Shown here: one piece after another, positions 26,157 through 34,568 of the stretch
Layout: each line of letters begins with the position of its first letter
How positions within the stretch are numbered: position 1 is the stretch's first letter
Assembly: GCF_000429425.1 (NCBI RefSeq)
Contig: NZ_AUBV01000001.1
Coordinates: 248,001 to 312,000 of the forward strand
Source of the DNA: Algoriphagus mannitolivorans DSM 15301
GTDB taxonomy: Bacteria; Bacteroidota; Bacteroidia; Cytophagales; Cyclobacteriaceae
DNA: 64,000 nt
Direction of reading: 5' to 3'
Notes under the pieces: generated by a model
What the model was told of the DNA's origin: nothing
The model's input: only the letters and a program-made list of their open reading frames with translations
The model's database searches: none
Translations under genes and position numbers: made by a program

Positions 26157-27266
26157 ATGTTGAAATCAAACAAATTTCATTTTCCCATGATCATCTCGCT
26201 AATCGCCTTTTTGATGGCATGCAGCTCTCCTTCTACCGATAAGGTAAAAGAGGCGGAGCTCAATCCAGAACCAGAAACGCCCGTTGTTTATTCCTCCAAA
26301 ACCCAGTTAGCCACCTTTGCTGGAGGTTGCTTTTGGTGCGTAGAAGCACCTTTTGAAGGTTTGGACGGCGTGATTTCCGTAGTCTCAGGATATGCTGGAG
26401 GAAAAGAAAAAAATCCGACTTATGGTGAAGTATCTTCAGGAAAAACTTCGCATCGAGAGTCCGTACAGATCACCTTTGACCCGGAAGTGATCAGCTATTC
26501 AGAATTGGTGGACATTTTCTGGCAAACTTTTGACCCGACTGATGTAGGGGGATCCTTCTATGATAGAGGCAGCCAGTATGAATCCGCGATATTCTTTCAT
26601 GATGCGGAGCAAAAGAAAGTGGCAGAGGAATCCAAATCCCGACTGGATAAAAGCAAGCGGTTTGATAAACCGGTTGCGACGCCAATCATCAAATACACGA
26701 ATTTCTACCCTGCTGAAGAGTATCATCAGGATTATTACAAGAAAAATCCCAAAGATTATTACGCCTATAGAACTGGATCGGGAAGAGATGAATTCATCAA
26801 AAAACACTGGCCGGAACTAAGTGAAAAAAAATACACAGCTCCTTCTAAAGCGGAGTTGAAAAAAAATCTCACTCCGCTTCAGTATGAAGTCACCATGGAG
26901 GATGAAACAGAGTATGCCTTTCAAAATGAGTACAATGGCAACAAAGAAGATGGAATTTATGTCTGCATCGTCTCTGGAGCACCTCTGTTTAGCAGCAAAG
27001 ACAAATATGAAAGCGGATCTGGATGGCCTAGTTTTGTGAAGCCCATTGATGCCCGAGCAATTGACAAACCCATTGACAAAACGCTGGGAATGGAGCGAGT
27101 GGAAGTCCGCAGTAAGTTTGGCAATAGCCATTTAGGACATGTCTTCTACGATGGTCCGGCTCCTACCAATCTCCGGTATTGCATGAATTCCGCCGCTATG
27201 AAATTCATTCCCAAATCGGAAATGCAAGCGGCCGGGTATGGTGAATACCTATGGTTAGTAGACTAA
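26157..27266 (+). CDS. msrAB: Peptide-methionine sulfoxide reductase MsrA-MsrB fusion, lipoprotein
   Basis: This 369-residue protein has a lipoprotein signal (lipobox FLMAC, Cys22). The MsrA domain carries the catalytic motif GGCFWC at 56-61 and reduces the S-epimer of methionine sulfoxide. The MsrB domain has GSGWPSF, HLGHVFYDGP and catalytic RYCMNSAA, and reduces the R-epimer. The first zinc CxxC of canonical MsrB is replaced by C-I-V-S, so zinc is probably not bound, as in other fused enzymes. It should repair oxidised envelope proteins from the periplasmic face, needing an electron donor not found beside it. Confidence 0.93.
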   Translation: MLKSNKFHFPMIISLIAFLMACSSPSTDKVKEAELNPEPETPVVYSSKTQLATFAGGCFWCVEAPFEGLDGVISVVSGYAGGKEKNPTYGEVSSGKTSHRESVQITFDPEVISYSELVDIFWQTFDPTDVGGSFYDRGSQYESAIFFHDAEQKKVAEESKSRLDKSKRFDKPVATPIIKYTNFYPAEEYHQDYYKKNPKDYYAYRTGSGRDEFIKKHWPELSEKKYTAPSKAELKKNLTPLQYEVTMEDETEYAFQNEYNGNKEDGIYVCIVSGAPLFSSKDKYESGSGWPSFVKPIDARAIDKPIDKTLGMERVEVRSKFGNSHLGHVFYDGPAPTNLRYCMNSAAMKFIPKSEMQAAGYGEYLWLVD

Positions 27267-27276
27267 AAAGACACTG

Positions 27277-27307
27277 AAAAGGCTGCAATTGCAGCCTTTT
27301 TTTATTT
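27277..27307. terminator. Bidirectional terminator between msrAB and the AlkB-like gene
   Basis: AAAAGGCTGC-AATT-GCAGCCTTTT is a perfect palindrome (27277-27300) followed by T residues, overlapping the stop region of the convergent AlkB-like gene. Confidence 0.85.
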
Positions 27308-27925
27308 CAAATGCCGGAAAGTCAAATTGATTCTCGGTGTGGCGACCTTCTTTGTTTTTGGCACCTGGTGCTCCCAAACCTGCTGACTTTGACCTTTCAT
27401 GATCAAAAGACTTCCATGTTGAAGTAGCAAGTCGATTTTATCCTTTTTAGTCTGGTAATTTCTCAGCTGGAATACTCTCGGAGCACCCAAGGTCAAGGAC
27501 GCAATGCAAGGCTCTGGACCTAAAATCGGTTCATTATCCCTATGCCAGCCCATACTGTCTTGACCGTCCCGGTAAAGGTTACAGAGAACGTGGGTAAAGG
27601 TTTCTTGAGAATTAGCTTCAATTTTCTCTTTTATTTCAAAAAGGGATTCCGTCCAGAGTTCGGGTGTCATGGAGATGCCAGAATAGCCATATTCTTGGTT
27701 GGGATTACCATACAGGGCCGTCAGTCTGGGCTGCATGATCATTTTTCCGAAAATCCGTATTGGCTCCTGTCTCCAGGAAAGCGTTTCTTCCAAGTCCAAG
27801 AACAAACCATCAGCTTTCTCCCTGCTGAAAAAATCCGGATAGTAATACACCTCCCCACCGTAAGGAAGTAAGTTTTTAGAGTTAAAATTTTCTTTAAACA
27901 AGTCCATACCTTCAAAAGAGAACAA
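27302..27925 (-). CDS. AlkB-like 2-oxoglutarate/Fe(II) dioxygenase
   Basis: This 207-residue protein (start possibly Met7 at 27907) matches the ~200-residue AlkB-like family common in Bacteroidota. The iron ligands are seen in WHRDNEP (HxD) and in the later WEHQVPK (His), and the 2-oxoglutarate-binding Arg in RINLTFR. SLTLGAPRVFQLR and HGSLLIMKGQSQ are conserved core strands. Family members undo alkyl adducts on DNA or RNA bases by oxidative demethylation in the cytoplasm. It is convergent with msrAB. Confidence 0.88.
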   Translation of the reverse strand: MFSFEGMDLFKENFNSKNLLPYGGEVYYYPDFFSREKADGLFLDLEETLSWRQEPIRIFGKMIMQPRLTALYGNPNQEYGYSGISMTPELWTESLFEIKEKIEANSQETFTHVLCNLYRDGQDSMGWHRDNEPILGPEPCIASLTLGAPRVFQLRNYQTKKDKIDLLLQHGSLLIMKGQSQQVWEHQVPKTKKVATPRINLTFRHLK

Positions 27926-27994
27926 TTTTTCAAATACAATTCCCAGATTGATACAAAGGGTTTCTATATTTAGTTAAGCTTATAACCAAATCTT

Positions 27995-28402
27995 ATGAAA
28001 AAGTTTCTTTGGACTTCCAGTCTAATTCTAATCTTGGTACTCGGAATATTCCTTTGGTGGAAGTTTTTTTTCGTCTTTGGGGAGGGAGTGAAAGCAGGAA
28101 GCTTGAATTATTTCGTGAAAAAAGGAATAATCTTTAAAACCTGGGAAGGAAGAATGGTCCAAGAAGGATTCCAAAGTCCAACATCCGGAGCTCTTCAAAG
28201 CAATGAGTTTCGATTTAGCGTTACAGACCCTAAAGTAGCCGAAATCCTGGAGCGAAATTCAGGAAAACACCTTGAACTTCGCTACCAAGAATTCAATGGA
28301 ATGTTACCTTGGAGAGGGACGAGCGTTTTTGTGGTCACGGAAGTTCTAAATGTAGAAGAAACTCCAGGAACCGAGAGAAAGAATATCCCAGTGGACCGCT
28401 AA
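27995..28402 (+). CDS. Small membrane-anchored conserved protein (no known function)
   Basis: This 135-residue protein has one N-terminal TM or uncleaved signal (MKKFLWTSSLILILVLGIFLWW) and a short C-terminal domain containing GVKAGSLNYFVKKGIIFKTWEGRMV. I recognise this block from a widespread Bacteroidota family that is often mislabelled as '6-phosphogluconate dehydrogenase'; nothing in the sequence supports that enzyme. The domain is probably extracytoplasmic. It is convergent with the Dabb lipoprotein gene, with no gap. Confidence 0.7.
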   Translation: MKKFLWTSSLILILVLGIFLWWKFFFVFGEGVKAGSLNYFVKKGIIFKTWEGRMVQEGFQSPTSGALQSNEFRFSVTDPKVAEILERNSGKHLELRYQEFNGMLPWRGTSVFVVTEVLNVEETPGTERKNIPVDR

Positions 28403-28825
28403 TTACTTCTTAGTCCAATAATCCACCACGGTCACTTTATCCAAAATTGGCCCCAGCTTTTCTCCAAAGGCCTTGTGATCCGGATGAGGCAAATAAGCAT
28501 CTCGATCCGCATCAGAATGAAAGGTCAAGGTGAAGGCATGCGTAAGCCCTTGATTAAGCCCTTCAGGACTGGAGTTGATGCCCCACTCAAAGCCTTTAAT
28601 TTCTGGAATTTGAGTTTTTAAAGCTTTGAATGCTTCAACGATCTCCTGAATCTGTTCTGGAGTAGCGGATTCCTTGAATCCAAAAAGGACAACGTGTCGG
28701 AGGACTGAATCTTGAATTGGCACTTCTTTGATGAGGGTTTCGGTTAGTACTTCAGTTTCGGTGGTTTCTTTTGGAACACAGGCAATTGCAAAAAGAATGG
28801 GCAGAAAATAAAAGACTTTCTTCAT
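28403..28825 (-). CDS. Dabb-domain lipoprotein (stress-responsive alpha/beta barrel)
   Basis: This 140-residue protein has a lipoprotein signal (FAIAC). A Dabb ferredoxin-like domain follows: VLRHVVLFGFKESATPEQI at its beginning, EIKGFEWGINSS and THAFTLTFHSDADRDAYLPHPDHKAF near its end. The H-x(n)-PDH pattern is typical. Dabb proteins form dimeric barrels; roles include polyketide cyclases and stress proteins, and most periplasmic ones are uncharacterised. Confidence 0.82.
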   Translation of the reverse strand: MKKVFYFLPILFAIACVPKETTETEVLTETLIKEVPIQDSVLRHVVLFGFKESATPEQIQEIVEAFKALKTQIPEIKGFEWGINSSPEGLNQGLTHAFTLTFHSDADRDAYLPHPDHKAFGEKLGPILDKVTVVDYWTKK

Positions 28826-28932
28826 ATAGCATAGGATTGATTGTGAAGCCTAAACATAACTTATAAATTGTTTTCTCTTCGCTATTTTATACAAAAGGAT
28901 TTTTCAATCTGTGAATCCCAAACCTACATTTT

Positions 28933-29931
28933 ATGAAAATCGCGTTCTTCAGCACTAAGTCTTACGATCGGGAAAGCTTTGAAAATCACGTAGTAGATTT
29001 CAAGCATGAGATAAGCTTTTTAGAAGTCAGGCTGGACTTGACTACGCTTTCCTTGGCAGAAGGTCACCAGGCAATCTGCACCTTCGTAAATGACACTATC
29101 CATGAAGATATTTTGAGGAAAATGTCTCAAATGGGCATTCGGCTAATCGCCCTCCGCTGCGCGGGATATAATCAAGTGGACCTTAAATCAGCCAGCAAGT
29201 ATGGAATTACTGTGGTTCGGGTGCCTGCATATAGTCCTGAGGCTGTTGCCGAGCATGCCTTTGCCTTGATTTTGACTCTTTCGAGAAAAACCCATAAGGC
29301 CTACAATAGGGTCCGGGAAAACAACTTCTCTCTGGAAGGTCTTACTGGTGTAAATATTTTCGGAAAAACCATTGGAGTCGTCGGAACCGGCGCTATTGGA
29401 AGAGCATTTTGCCGGATAGCTAAAGGATTTGGATGCAAAGTTCTAGCCTATGATGTCATTGAAAATGAAGAAATGAAACAGCTAGGAGTAGAATATTTGC
29501 CCTTGCCGGAAGTCCTTTCTCAAAGTAACATCATTTCGCTCCACTGTCCTCTCACTCCCGAAACCAAACACTTGATCAACCGGGAAACTCTCTCTTTGAT
29601 GCAAACCGGTGTGGCTTTGATAAATACCAGCAGAGGGGCATTGATTGACACCAAGGAGGTAATAAAAGCCTTAAAATCAAGAAAAATAGGCTTTTTAGGC
29701 ATCGATGTCTATGAACAGGAAGAGCATATTTTCTTTCAAAATCTATCTGAGGAAATTCTCCTGGACGAAGAAATCGCCCGCTTGATGACTTTTCCAAATG
29801 TCCTGATCACCGGACATCAGGCCTTTTTGACGAAAGAAGCTCTTGCTCAAATAGCCTCCACCACCTTAAGAAACCTACAGGAATTCGAAGAACGTAAACC
29901 CCTGACCAATGAGGTCAAATTCAAAGCCTGA
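28933..29931 (+). CDS. ldhA: D-lactate dehydrogenase-type 2-hydroxyacid dehydrogenase
   Basis: This 332-residue NAD-dependent enzyme of the D-isomer 2-hydroxyacid dehydrogenase family has a Rossmann motif GVVGTGAIGRAFCRIAKGFGCKVLAYD (~150-175). Substrate/catalytic residues are in LRCAGYNQVDL, NTSRGALIDT (Arg) and the His of GHQAFLTKEA. The HQAFLT ending and the FFSTKSYDRESFE beginning are those of D-lactate dehydrogenases (LdhA/DdlH), which interconvert pyruvate and D-lactate. It stands alone between a Dabb lipoprotein and the sulfur module. Confidence 0.88.
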   Translation: MKIAFFSTKSYDRESFENHVVDFKHEISFLEVRLDLTTLSLAEGHQAICTFVNDTIHEDILRKMSQMGIRLIALRCAGYNQVDLKSASKYGITVVRVPAYSPEAVAEHAFALILTLSRKTHKAYNRVRENNFSLEGLTGVNIFGKTIGVVGTGAIGRAFCRIAKGFGCKVLAYDVIENEEMKQLGVEYLPLPEVLSQSNIISLHCPLTPETKHLINRETLSLMQTGVALINTSRGALIDTKEVIKALKSRKIGFLGIDVYEQEEHIFFQNLSEEILLDEEIARLMTFPNVLITGHQAFLTKEALAQIASTTLRNLQEFEERKPLTNEVKFKA

Positions 29932-29934
29932 GGA

Positions 29935-31290
29935 TCAGTTCCACCTCCAGTTTAAAATCCCATTGAAGTGAAGCATCCCGACCTTATTGTAAATTTGATT
30001 AGGGCTAAGCTCGATTGACTTCAAAGGTTCTTTATTCACCATTATAAAATGGAAATCGAGATTTTTTAGATTTTTGGGTTGGTACTTGAGTCCCAAATTG
30101 ACTTGGCGGTAACTCGGAAAATTATACTTGTTTGCGGCGGCATCTTGCGTGTCGGGAAGCCAATGAATTCCCAAATGGGCATAAATCTGAACCGGAACCT
30201 CTTCAAACTTATATTCCCCGAATCCTACCAAAGCTGTCACGGCTTCAAAGCCTTCATTCCTTTCCCTTGGAATGAAAGTGTACCACGCATCTTTCCCCCA
30301 TTCTCTGGGACTTAGCCATCGGCCACTTCCGAAAACCTGGGTCAAATTCAGATGAGTTATCCAACGAGAATTCCTCCATCCAATACGTCCGGACAAAGCA
30401 ATATTTTTATCCTTAGGATTTTTGTATCGGAAAGAAAAATCCTCATTCCCTCCATTTCCGATTCCATGCTGAAATCCTCCCTGAAGTCCTAGATTGACGG
30501 TTTGTTTTTCACCCGGAAAATTTGATTCGATCCCAAGCCAATAAGTTGAAAAAAGGTTTTGAGCGAAGGTGTTGGAAAAATGAAGCTTACTTCTAGCTCC
30601 AATTTTTCGGTCAATTTCAAAAATCCCCAGCCAATTACTTGCCGTATTTCCATAATAAGCAGCAGCCTTACCCTCTTCCGATCTTCCTTGAGGAAAAATC
30701 CCGACGGTTTCCCCTACTCCCAACCACTGGCTACTGCCCCTTATGCTCATTCTGCCAATACCATAGCCTGAAAATTTCCATAGCTTATCCGGGGCATACC
30801 ATGCATGCACTCCCTCCACCACCGTTGGAGAAAGCCTACCATCCTGAGCATTTACCCAATCAGAATTGATCCCCATTCGACCCACTTTTACTCCGAAACT
30901 TTCCTGGGAATACGCTAAGGAAAACGTCTCCAGCTTACCGAAAAACCTGTCTTTTGGATTGAGAATATCGAATAAGCCCAGTTCATAGCGATTGCCTTGG
31001 CCTGATACTGGATCTACCATCCACAATTCCGAACTGACTCCATTGGTGAAGGCTCGGTAACCAACATGGAAGCTCCAATTTTCGAGGATACTCACTTTGG
31101 CTCCCATATTCAGAGACATACCCAATGCATAGTCATCTTTGAAGTCACTTCCGGGATAGGCAGTACTCATCCAAAAAGTCCTAAAATGCACATCAGGCTG
31201 GACAAATATATTTTTCTCCTGTTCTTGAGGCTTTGCAATTCCGAAAGCCAAAAAAAACAGGAAAAGACCAAATGCTAATCTCTTGTTCAC
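29935..31290 (-). CDS. Outer-membrane porin-like barrel, second gene of the tsdA operon
   Basis: This 451-residue protein has a Sec signal peptide (MNKRLAFGLFLFFLAFGIAKP) and then strands of a large beta-barrel. It shares a series of blocks with the barrel at 35680-37092: DPVSGxxNRYEL, DGRLSPTVVEGVHAWY, RGSSQWLGVGETVGIF-x-GR, PREWG. The two are therefore paralogues. The start overlaps the stop of tsdA by 4 bp, so the products should be made together. It is a plausible outer-membrane channel for thiosulfate or tetrathionate. Alternative: a general OprD-like channel. Confidence 0.75.
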   Translation of the reverse strand: MNKRLAFGLFLFFLAFGIAKPQEQEKNIFVQPDVHFRTFWMSTAYPGSDFKDDYALGMSLNMGAKVSILENWSFHVGYRAFTNGVSSELWMVDPVSGQGNRYELGLFDILNPKDRFFGKLETFSLAYSQESFGVKVGRMGINSDWVNAQDGRLSPTVVEGVHAWYAPDKLWKFSGYGIGRMSIRGSSQWLGVGETVGIFPQGRSEEGKAAAYYGNTASNWLGIFEIDRKIGARSKLHFSNTFAQNLFSTYWLGIESNFPGEKQTVNLGLQGGFQHGIGNGGNEDFSFRYKNPKDKNIALSGRIGWRNSRWITHLNLTQVFGSGRWLSPREWGKDAWYTFIPRERNEGFEAVTALVGFGEYKFEEVPVQIYAHLGIHWLPDTQDAAANKYNFPSYRQVNLGLKYQPKNLKNLDFHFIMVNKEPLKSIELSPNQIYNKVGMLHFNGILNWRWN

Positions 31291-32348
31291 TTGGATTTGG
31301 CTTTTGCCTCTTGGATAGGTTTGAATGGACCAAACTTGTGTTGCTCCTCAGAAAACTCATCTGAAAAAGGTCCAAATGGATGATCCATCGGCTTTTTGGA
31401 AATATCTGGCCAATCCTTAGAAAGATCCTTGGAAGGTCTTTCCAAGCTGTTCACATAGGCGGCCACATCCCAAGACTCTTCATCCGATAAAAGAGGACTT
31501 TCAAATGTCGCCCCCAAGGGCATGTTTGCTTTGACATAACCCGCAAACCTGGAAAGCCTAAAAAGCCCGGCTCCATGGTTATAGCTGTTTTTGCCCCATA
31601 GAGGTGGGTAAATATACCCTGTACCATCCGGCTTGGGCATGCCCTGACCGTCAGTTTGATGGCAAACGGCACATTGACTGTCATAGACTAATTTTCCTTT
31701 GGCTGGGTCTGCAGCTCTGTCGAGAAGAGGTACTTCATAGAGTCCAGCTCCTTTGGGACTTTCTCCTTTTGGAACATCTTTACCAAGCCAGGTAATATAG
31801 GCGACCATGGCTTTCATTTCTCTGGATTCTATCGGCAAAACTTGTCCATTTAGACTTCTTTCAAAGCAATCATTTATCCGCTTTGGGATATCCTCAGATT
31901 GACCTGATCTGGCTCGAACTTTTGGATATGTGGCAGCTACAGCGCTGTAGTTATTTCCCAAAGGGACAGTACCAGCCTGCAGGTGACAATTTTGGCAATT
32001 CATTCCGTTAGACATCGCCTTAACCTTCCCGTTTGGTCCAAGGTATTCGGAGGTGTTGGCGATAAGTTCACGGCCATACTTGATTTCGTCAGCATTGGGC
32101 TCTGCGTCCATGCTAGACACCTCTGGCGCCTTCCACATTCCTTCAGGATCTACCAAAGCCTTGGTAATTGGGAGTTCAGCAATTGCCTGGGGAACTTGAG
32201 GTTCGTCTTGACTTAAACTTGGAAGCTGCACTCCTGATTGAGACAAAAACAAAACCCCACCTACAATCCCAACCAAAACCACTGCAAGTCCTAGCAGGGC
32301 GACCAAAAGAGTAATTAATTTGACGAAAGGCTGCATCATCTGATTCAT
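31287..32348 (-). CDS. tsdA: Thiosulfate dehydrogenase-like dihaem cytochrome c (TsdA family)
   Basis: This 353-residue protein has an N-terminal membrane anchor (~12-36). Two c-type haem sites follow: CQNCH (118-122) and CAVCH (226-230). RINDCFERSLNG carries Cys161, at the place of the unusual Cys haem ligand of TsdA enzymes. GMNCQNCHLQAGT, MVAYITWLG, YPPLWG and NMPLG are TsdA-family blocks. TsdA oxidises two thiosulfates to tetrathionate (or the reverse) in the periplasm and passes electrons to cytochromes. It is cotranscribed with a porin-like gene and has a Crp/Fnr-type box plus a near -7 element upstream. Homologous haem proteins exist, so activity needs testing. Confidence 0.82.
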   Translation of the reverse strand: MNQMMQPFVKLITLLVALLGLAVVLVGIVGGVLFLSQSGVQLPSLSQDEPQVPQAIAELPITKALVDPEGMWKAPEVSSMDAEPNADEIKYGRELIANTSEYLGPNGKVKAMSNGMNCQNCHLQAGTVPLGNNYSAVAATYPKVRARSGQSEDIPKRINDCFERSLNGQVLPIESREMKAMVAYITWLGKDVPKGESPKGAGLYEVPLLDRAADPAKGKLVYDSQCAVCHQTDGQGMPKPDGTGYIYPPLWGKNSYNHGAGLFRLSRFAGYVKANMPLGATFESPLLSDEESWDVAAYVNSLERPSKDLSKDWPDISKKPMDHPFGPFSDEFSEEQHKFGPFKPIQEAKAKSK

Positions 32349-32365
32349 AGTCTATTAGCAATGTA

Positions 32366-32373
32366 CAAAAGTG
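32366..32373 (-). promoter_or_regulatory. -7 promoter element of tsdA
   Basis: On the minus strand CACTTTTG matches the Bacteroidota TAnnTTTG element in all but one of its fixed positions. It begins 31 bp from the edge of the Crp/Fnr-type box, the same geometry as at trxA (31) and the persulfide dioxygenase gene (30). Confidence 0.45.
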
Positions 32374-32394
32374 CAAGAAAAATAGGGTCAATTG

Positions 32395-32412
32395 CTGTGA
32401 CTAGAATCACAG
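32395..32412. promoter_or_regulatory. Crp/Fnr-type operator upstream of tsdA
   Basis: CTGTGA-CTAGAA-TCACAG has perfect 6-bp arms, close to the classical Crp consensus TGTGA-N6-TCACA. It is the best of four similar sites in the sulfur module and centres near -44 relative to the inferred start of tsdA transcription, an activating position. Confidence 0.65.
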
Positions 32413-32417
32413 GATAT

Positions 32418-33146
32418 TCAAAGTTTCAAGGCCTGAACTTTAGCAAGAAAGACAGGTTTGGTATTGCTTTCTCCTAAAACAAAAATCTCCTCCTCGAGCT
32501 TCGAAACAGAAAGCACAATCCTGTCTCCGGCGTGGCACTCGGATAAGTAATTGATTGATATCTCCTGGGCTTTTAGACCAAATTCACTCAGTGAATTTTC
32601 CACCCAACGGATGTAACTGGTATTGTTGACATGATGGTATAGATCCAAGTCAGAATGCTGTACTTTAATTTCCTCTTCGCCAATCAAGTTACCCATGAAA
32701 GAAAGTTTCTCTGGTTGCCAGCTAGGTTTCTTGGTGGGATCAAACAATTCAGGCGGTAAAACAGACTCGGGTTTTTGGATCCGTTTGGTCTGAGTATGCA
32801 ATAAAAGCCATGAAGACATTGCTCTGGCTAAAACTTTTTCATGCTGATCCCAAACCAAAAACTCCCGAAATGCGAAGAGTTTCTCGGCTCCTCTTCCCCC
32901 GGTGAAAATCCTTATTTTATCCCCCCAACGCGGGAATTTAGAAACCTTGATTTCAAATCTCGAAAGCACCCACATCTGCTGATTATCCAGAAGGTTTCTC
33001 CCAAAATCCCCTGAATCTGCATGCCTCCAGGCAATCTCCTGGAGAAGATCGGCCAAGGAGCACATCCGTATTTCCCCATCTGGATGCACCTGAAATGAGC
33101 CTACTTCAAATTCACGGGTAAATTGAAAATCCTCGGGGAGTGTCAT
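32418..33146 (-). CDS. Acyl-ACP thioesterase (FatA-like, double hotdog)
   Basis: This 242-residue cytoplasmic protein resembles bacterial acyl-ACP thioesterases: EVGSFQVHPDGEIRMCSLADLLQEIAWRH at the N-terminal hotdog, WVLSRFEIKVSKFPRWGD, then a second hotdog with VQHSDLDLYHHVNNTSYIRW. The D-x-Y-x-H-V-N-N segment is the catalytic hotdog signature. It hydrolyses acyl-ACP to free fatty acids. The ATG overlaps the MFS gene stop (ATGA), so the two are translationally coupled. Confidence 0.82.
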   Translation of the reverse strand: MTLPEDFQFTREFEVGSFQVHPDGEIRMCSLADLLQEIAWRHADSGDFGRNLLDNQQMWVLSRFEIKVSKFPRWGDKIRIFTGGRGAEKLFAFREFLVWDQHEKVLARAMSSWLLLHTQTKRIQKPESVLPPELFDPTKKPSWQPEKLSFMGNLIGEEEIKVQHSDLDLYHHVNNTSYIRWVENSLSEFGLKAQEISINYLSECHAGDRIVLSVSKLEEEIFVLGESNTKPVFLAKVQALKL

Positions 33147-34315
33147 GCTGCGGCTTTTTTGGGAAATTTAGGAGGAATCAGGAATACTTGCTTGCGAATG
33201 CTGGAAAGAATCAAAATTCCCAATCCGCAAAAAGCAACCAAGGCAAACGAAACCTTCAAGCTGAATAATTCAGCAACAAAACCAATCAAAGGCGGGCCTA
33301 AAAGGAATCCAAAGAAAGAAATCGTAGAGACCAAAGCCAAAGCAACACTTGGAGAATAAAGCTTGGACCTGCCCGCAATCCCATAAGAAAGCGGAATGAT
33401 GGAAGCTACCCCCAATCCAACCAGTAGAAATCCTAATGTCGCTGACCAAAGCGCCGGCACAAAAACAGAAAGGAGCAATCCTATAAATATCAAAAAGCCA
33501 CTTATTTGAATCACGGCCACTTTGGTATATCTGGCAGCAAGTTTATCCGTAAAGAATCTACCGGAGGCCATCGCTCCCATAAATGCCACATAACCCAAGG
33601 CCACTAGACCAGGTTCGGCCAAGACTACCTTTTTGAAATAAACTCCACTCCAGTCAAACATACAGCCCTCGCTCATCATCCCTAGAAAAGCGATCAAACT
33701 AACTCTCAACAGCAGAGCATCAGGTTTTTTCAAGACCATTCCCCCACTCTCGGTACTTTTTTCTTCCTTCAGGATTAGGCTTTGGGCCAGAAAAATAATG
33801 AGCAAAGAAATCGCCATGACCACTCCAAAGTGCTGGGCTGGACTCAACCCCAGGAAAATCATCCCTGCTCCTAATCCAGCACCGGTAAATCCCGCCAAGC
33901 TCCAAAGCCCGTGAAAAGATGCCAGAATACTTTTCCCCATTTGGTCTTCTAAATTCAAACCTTGAGTATTCAGGGATATATTCATGATGTTACCCAGCAT
34001 TCCATAGGCGACCAGGATCGGGATCAGCATCAAGGTAGAAGTGCTTAATCCTATCAATGGCAGAGAAAGTGCATAAGCTATCCCACCAGTCAGGATCACA
34101 ACACGACTACCAAATTTATGGACGGCCCAACCTGCAATCGGCAATCCTATAACAGATCCAAGGGGCAAAAAAAGAAGCATTGTACCTAGCTGTCCTTCGG
34201 AGAGATCAAATTTGGATTGGATATCGGGAATCCTAGAAGCCCAGCTGGCAAAACATAATCCGACGAAAAAAAACATCGAACCAACAGCCACGCGGCGTTT
34301 GGAAAGGTAATTCAT
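33143..34315 (-). CDS. Major facilitator superfamily transporter
   Basis: This 390-residue protein has ~12 TM segments, opening MNYLSKRRVAVGSMFFFVGLCFASWASRIPDIQSKF. The ASWASRIPDIQ block and GLSEGQLG-type loop are typical of a bacterial MFS group near FucP/YbjJ-like transporters. RVVILTGG and SGRFFTDKLAARY resemble MFS loop motifs. The substrate is not evident. It is first in a two-gene operon with the acyl-ACP thioesterase; a link between the two (for example fatty-acid-derived export) is only a guess. Confidence 0.82.
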   Translation of the reverse strand: MNYLSKRRVAVGSMFFFVGLCFASWASRIPDIQSKFDLSEGQLGTMLLFLPLGSVIGLPIAGWAVHKFGSRVVILTGGIAYALSLPLIGLSTSTLMLIPILVAYGMLGNIMNISLNTQGLNLEDQMGKSILASFHGLWSLAGFTGAGLGAGMIFLGLSPAQHFGVVMAISLLIIFLAQSLILKEEKSTESGGMVLKKPDALLLRVSLIAFLGMMSEGCMFDWSGVYFKKVVLAEPGLVALGYVAFMGAMASGRFFTDKLAARYTKVAVIQISGFLIFIGLLLSVFVPALWSATLGFLLVGLGVASIIPLSYGIAGRSKLYSPSVALALVSTISFFGFLLGPPLIGFVAELFSLKVSFALVAFCGLGILILSSIRKQVFLIPPKFPKKAAA

Positions 34316-34413
34316 GGTAGGTAAGGTAGGTTTAATCGCTTGGCAAAGATAGCCAAATAGGCTGGGAATCTGGGAAAGATTCGTAATTCGGGAAAACTAT
34401 TGGAGTACTAAGC

Positions 34414-34421
34414 TAGTTTTG
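34414..34421 (+). promoter_or_regulatory. -7 promoter element of the microprotein gene
   Basis: TAGTTTTG matches TAnnTTTG exactly and lies 17 bp before the small ORF's ATG. A -33 element is weak (TTCG at 34387). Confidence 0.45.
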
Positions 34422-34437
34422 CAAAAAAGGAAAAATC

Positions 34438-34518
34438 ATGGAATTCGTTATCGTAGGGTCAATTGTGCTCACCGCCATTCTTCTAATAAGATTTATCATC
34501 AAGAAGGTATTCAATTAA
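34438..34518 (+). CDS. 26-residue membrane microprotein
   Basis: ATG at 34438 to TAA at 34516-34518 encodes a peptide beginning MEFVIVGSIVLTAILLIRF and ending IIKKVFN. It is a single predicted TM helix followed by a basic tail. Support for expression: AAGGA 8 bp upstream, a TAnnTTTG element before it and a terminator hairpin directly after the stop. It is on the opposite strand to all its neighbours (MFS gene and YeeE genes). I do not recognise the family. It could instead be a small RNA, with the ORF arising by chance. Confidence 0.5.
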   Translation: MEFVIVGSIVLTAILLIRFIIKKVFN

Positions 34519-34521
34519 AAA

Positions 34522-34556
34522 AAGCCACATTCGGGAGAATGCGGCTTCAATTTTTT
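34522..34556 (+). terminator. Intrinsic terminator after the microprotein gene
   Basis: AAGCCACATTC and GAATGCGGCTT form an 11-bp stem with one mismatch, a GGGA loop and a following T6 run. Confidence 0.75.
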
Positions 34557-34568
34557 GATCGTTCAAAT

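Noticed and set aside
26560-26820. 86-residue ORF inside msrAB in another frame, and similar shadow ORFs throughout
   Set aside because: They overlap strong genes with recognised domains and lack any family signal or start context.
27995-28402. 6-phosphogluconate dehydrogenase label often attached to this family
   Set aside because: The 135-residue membrane-anchored protein has no Rossmann fold or catalytic motif of that enzyme.
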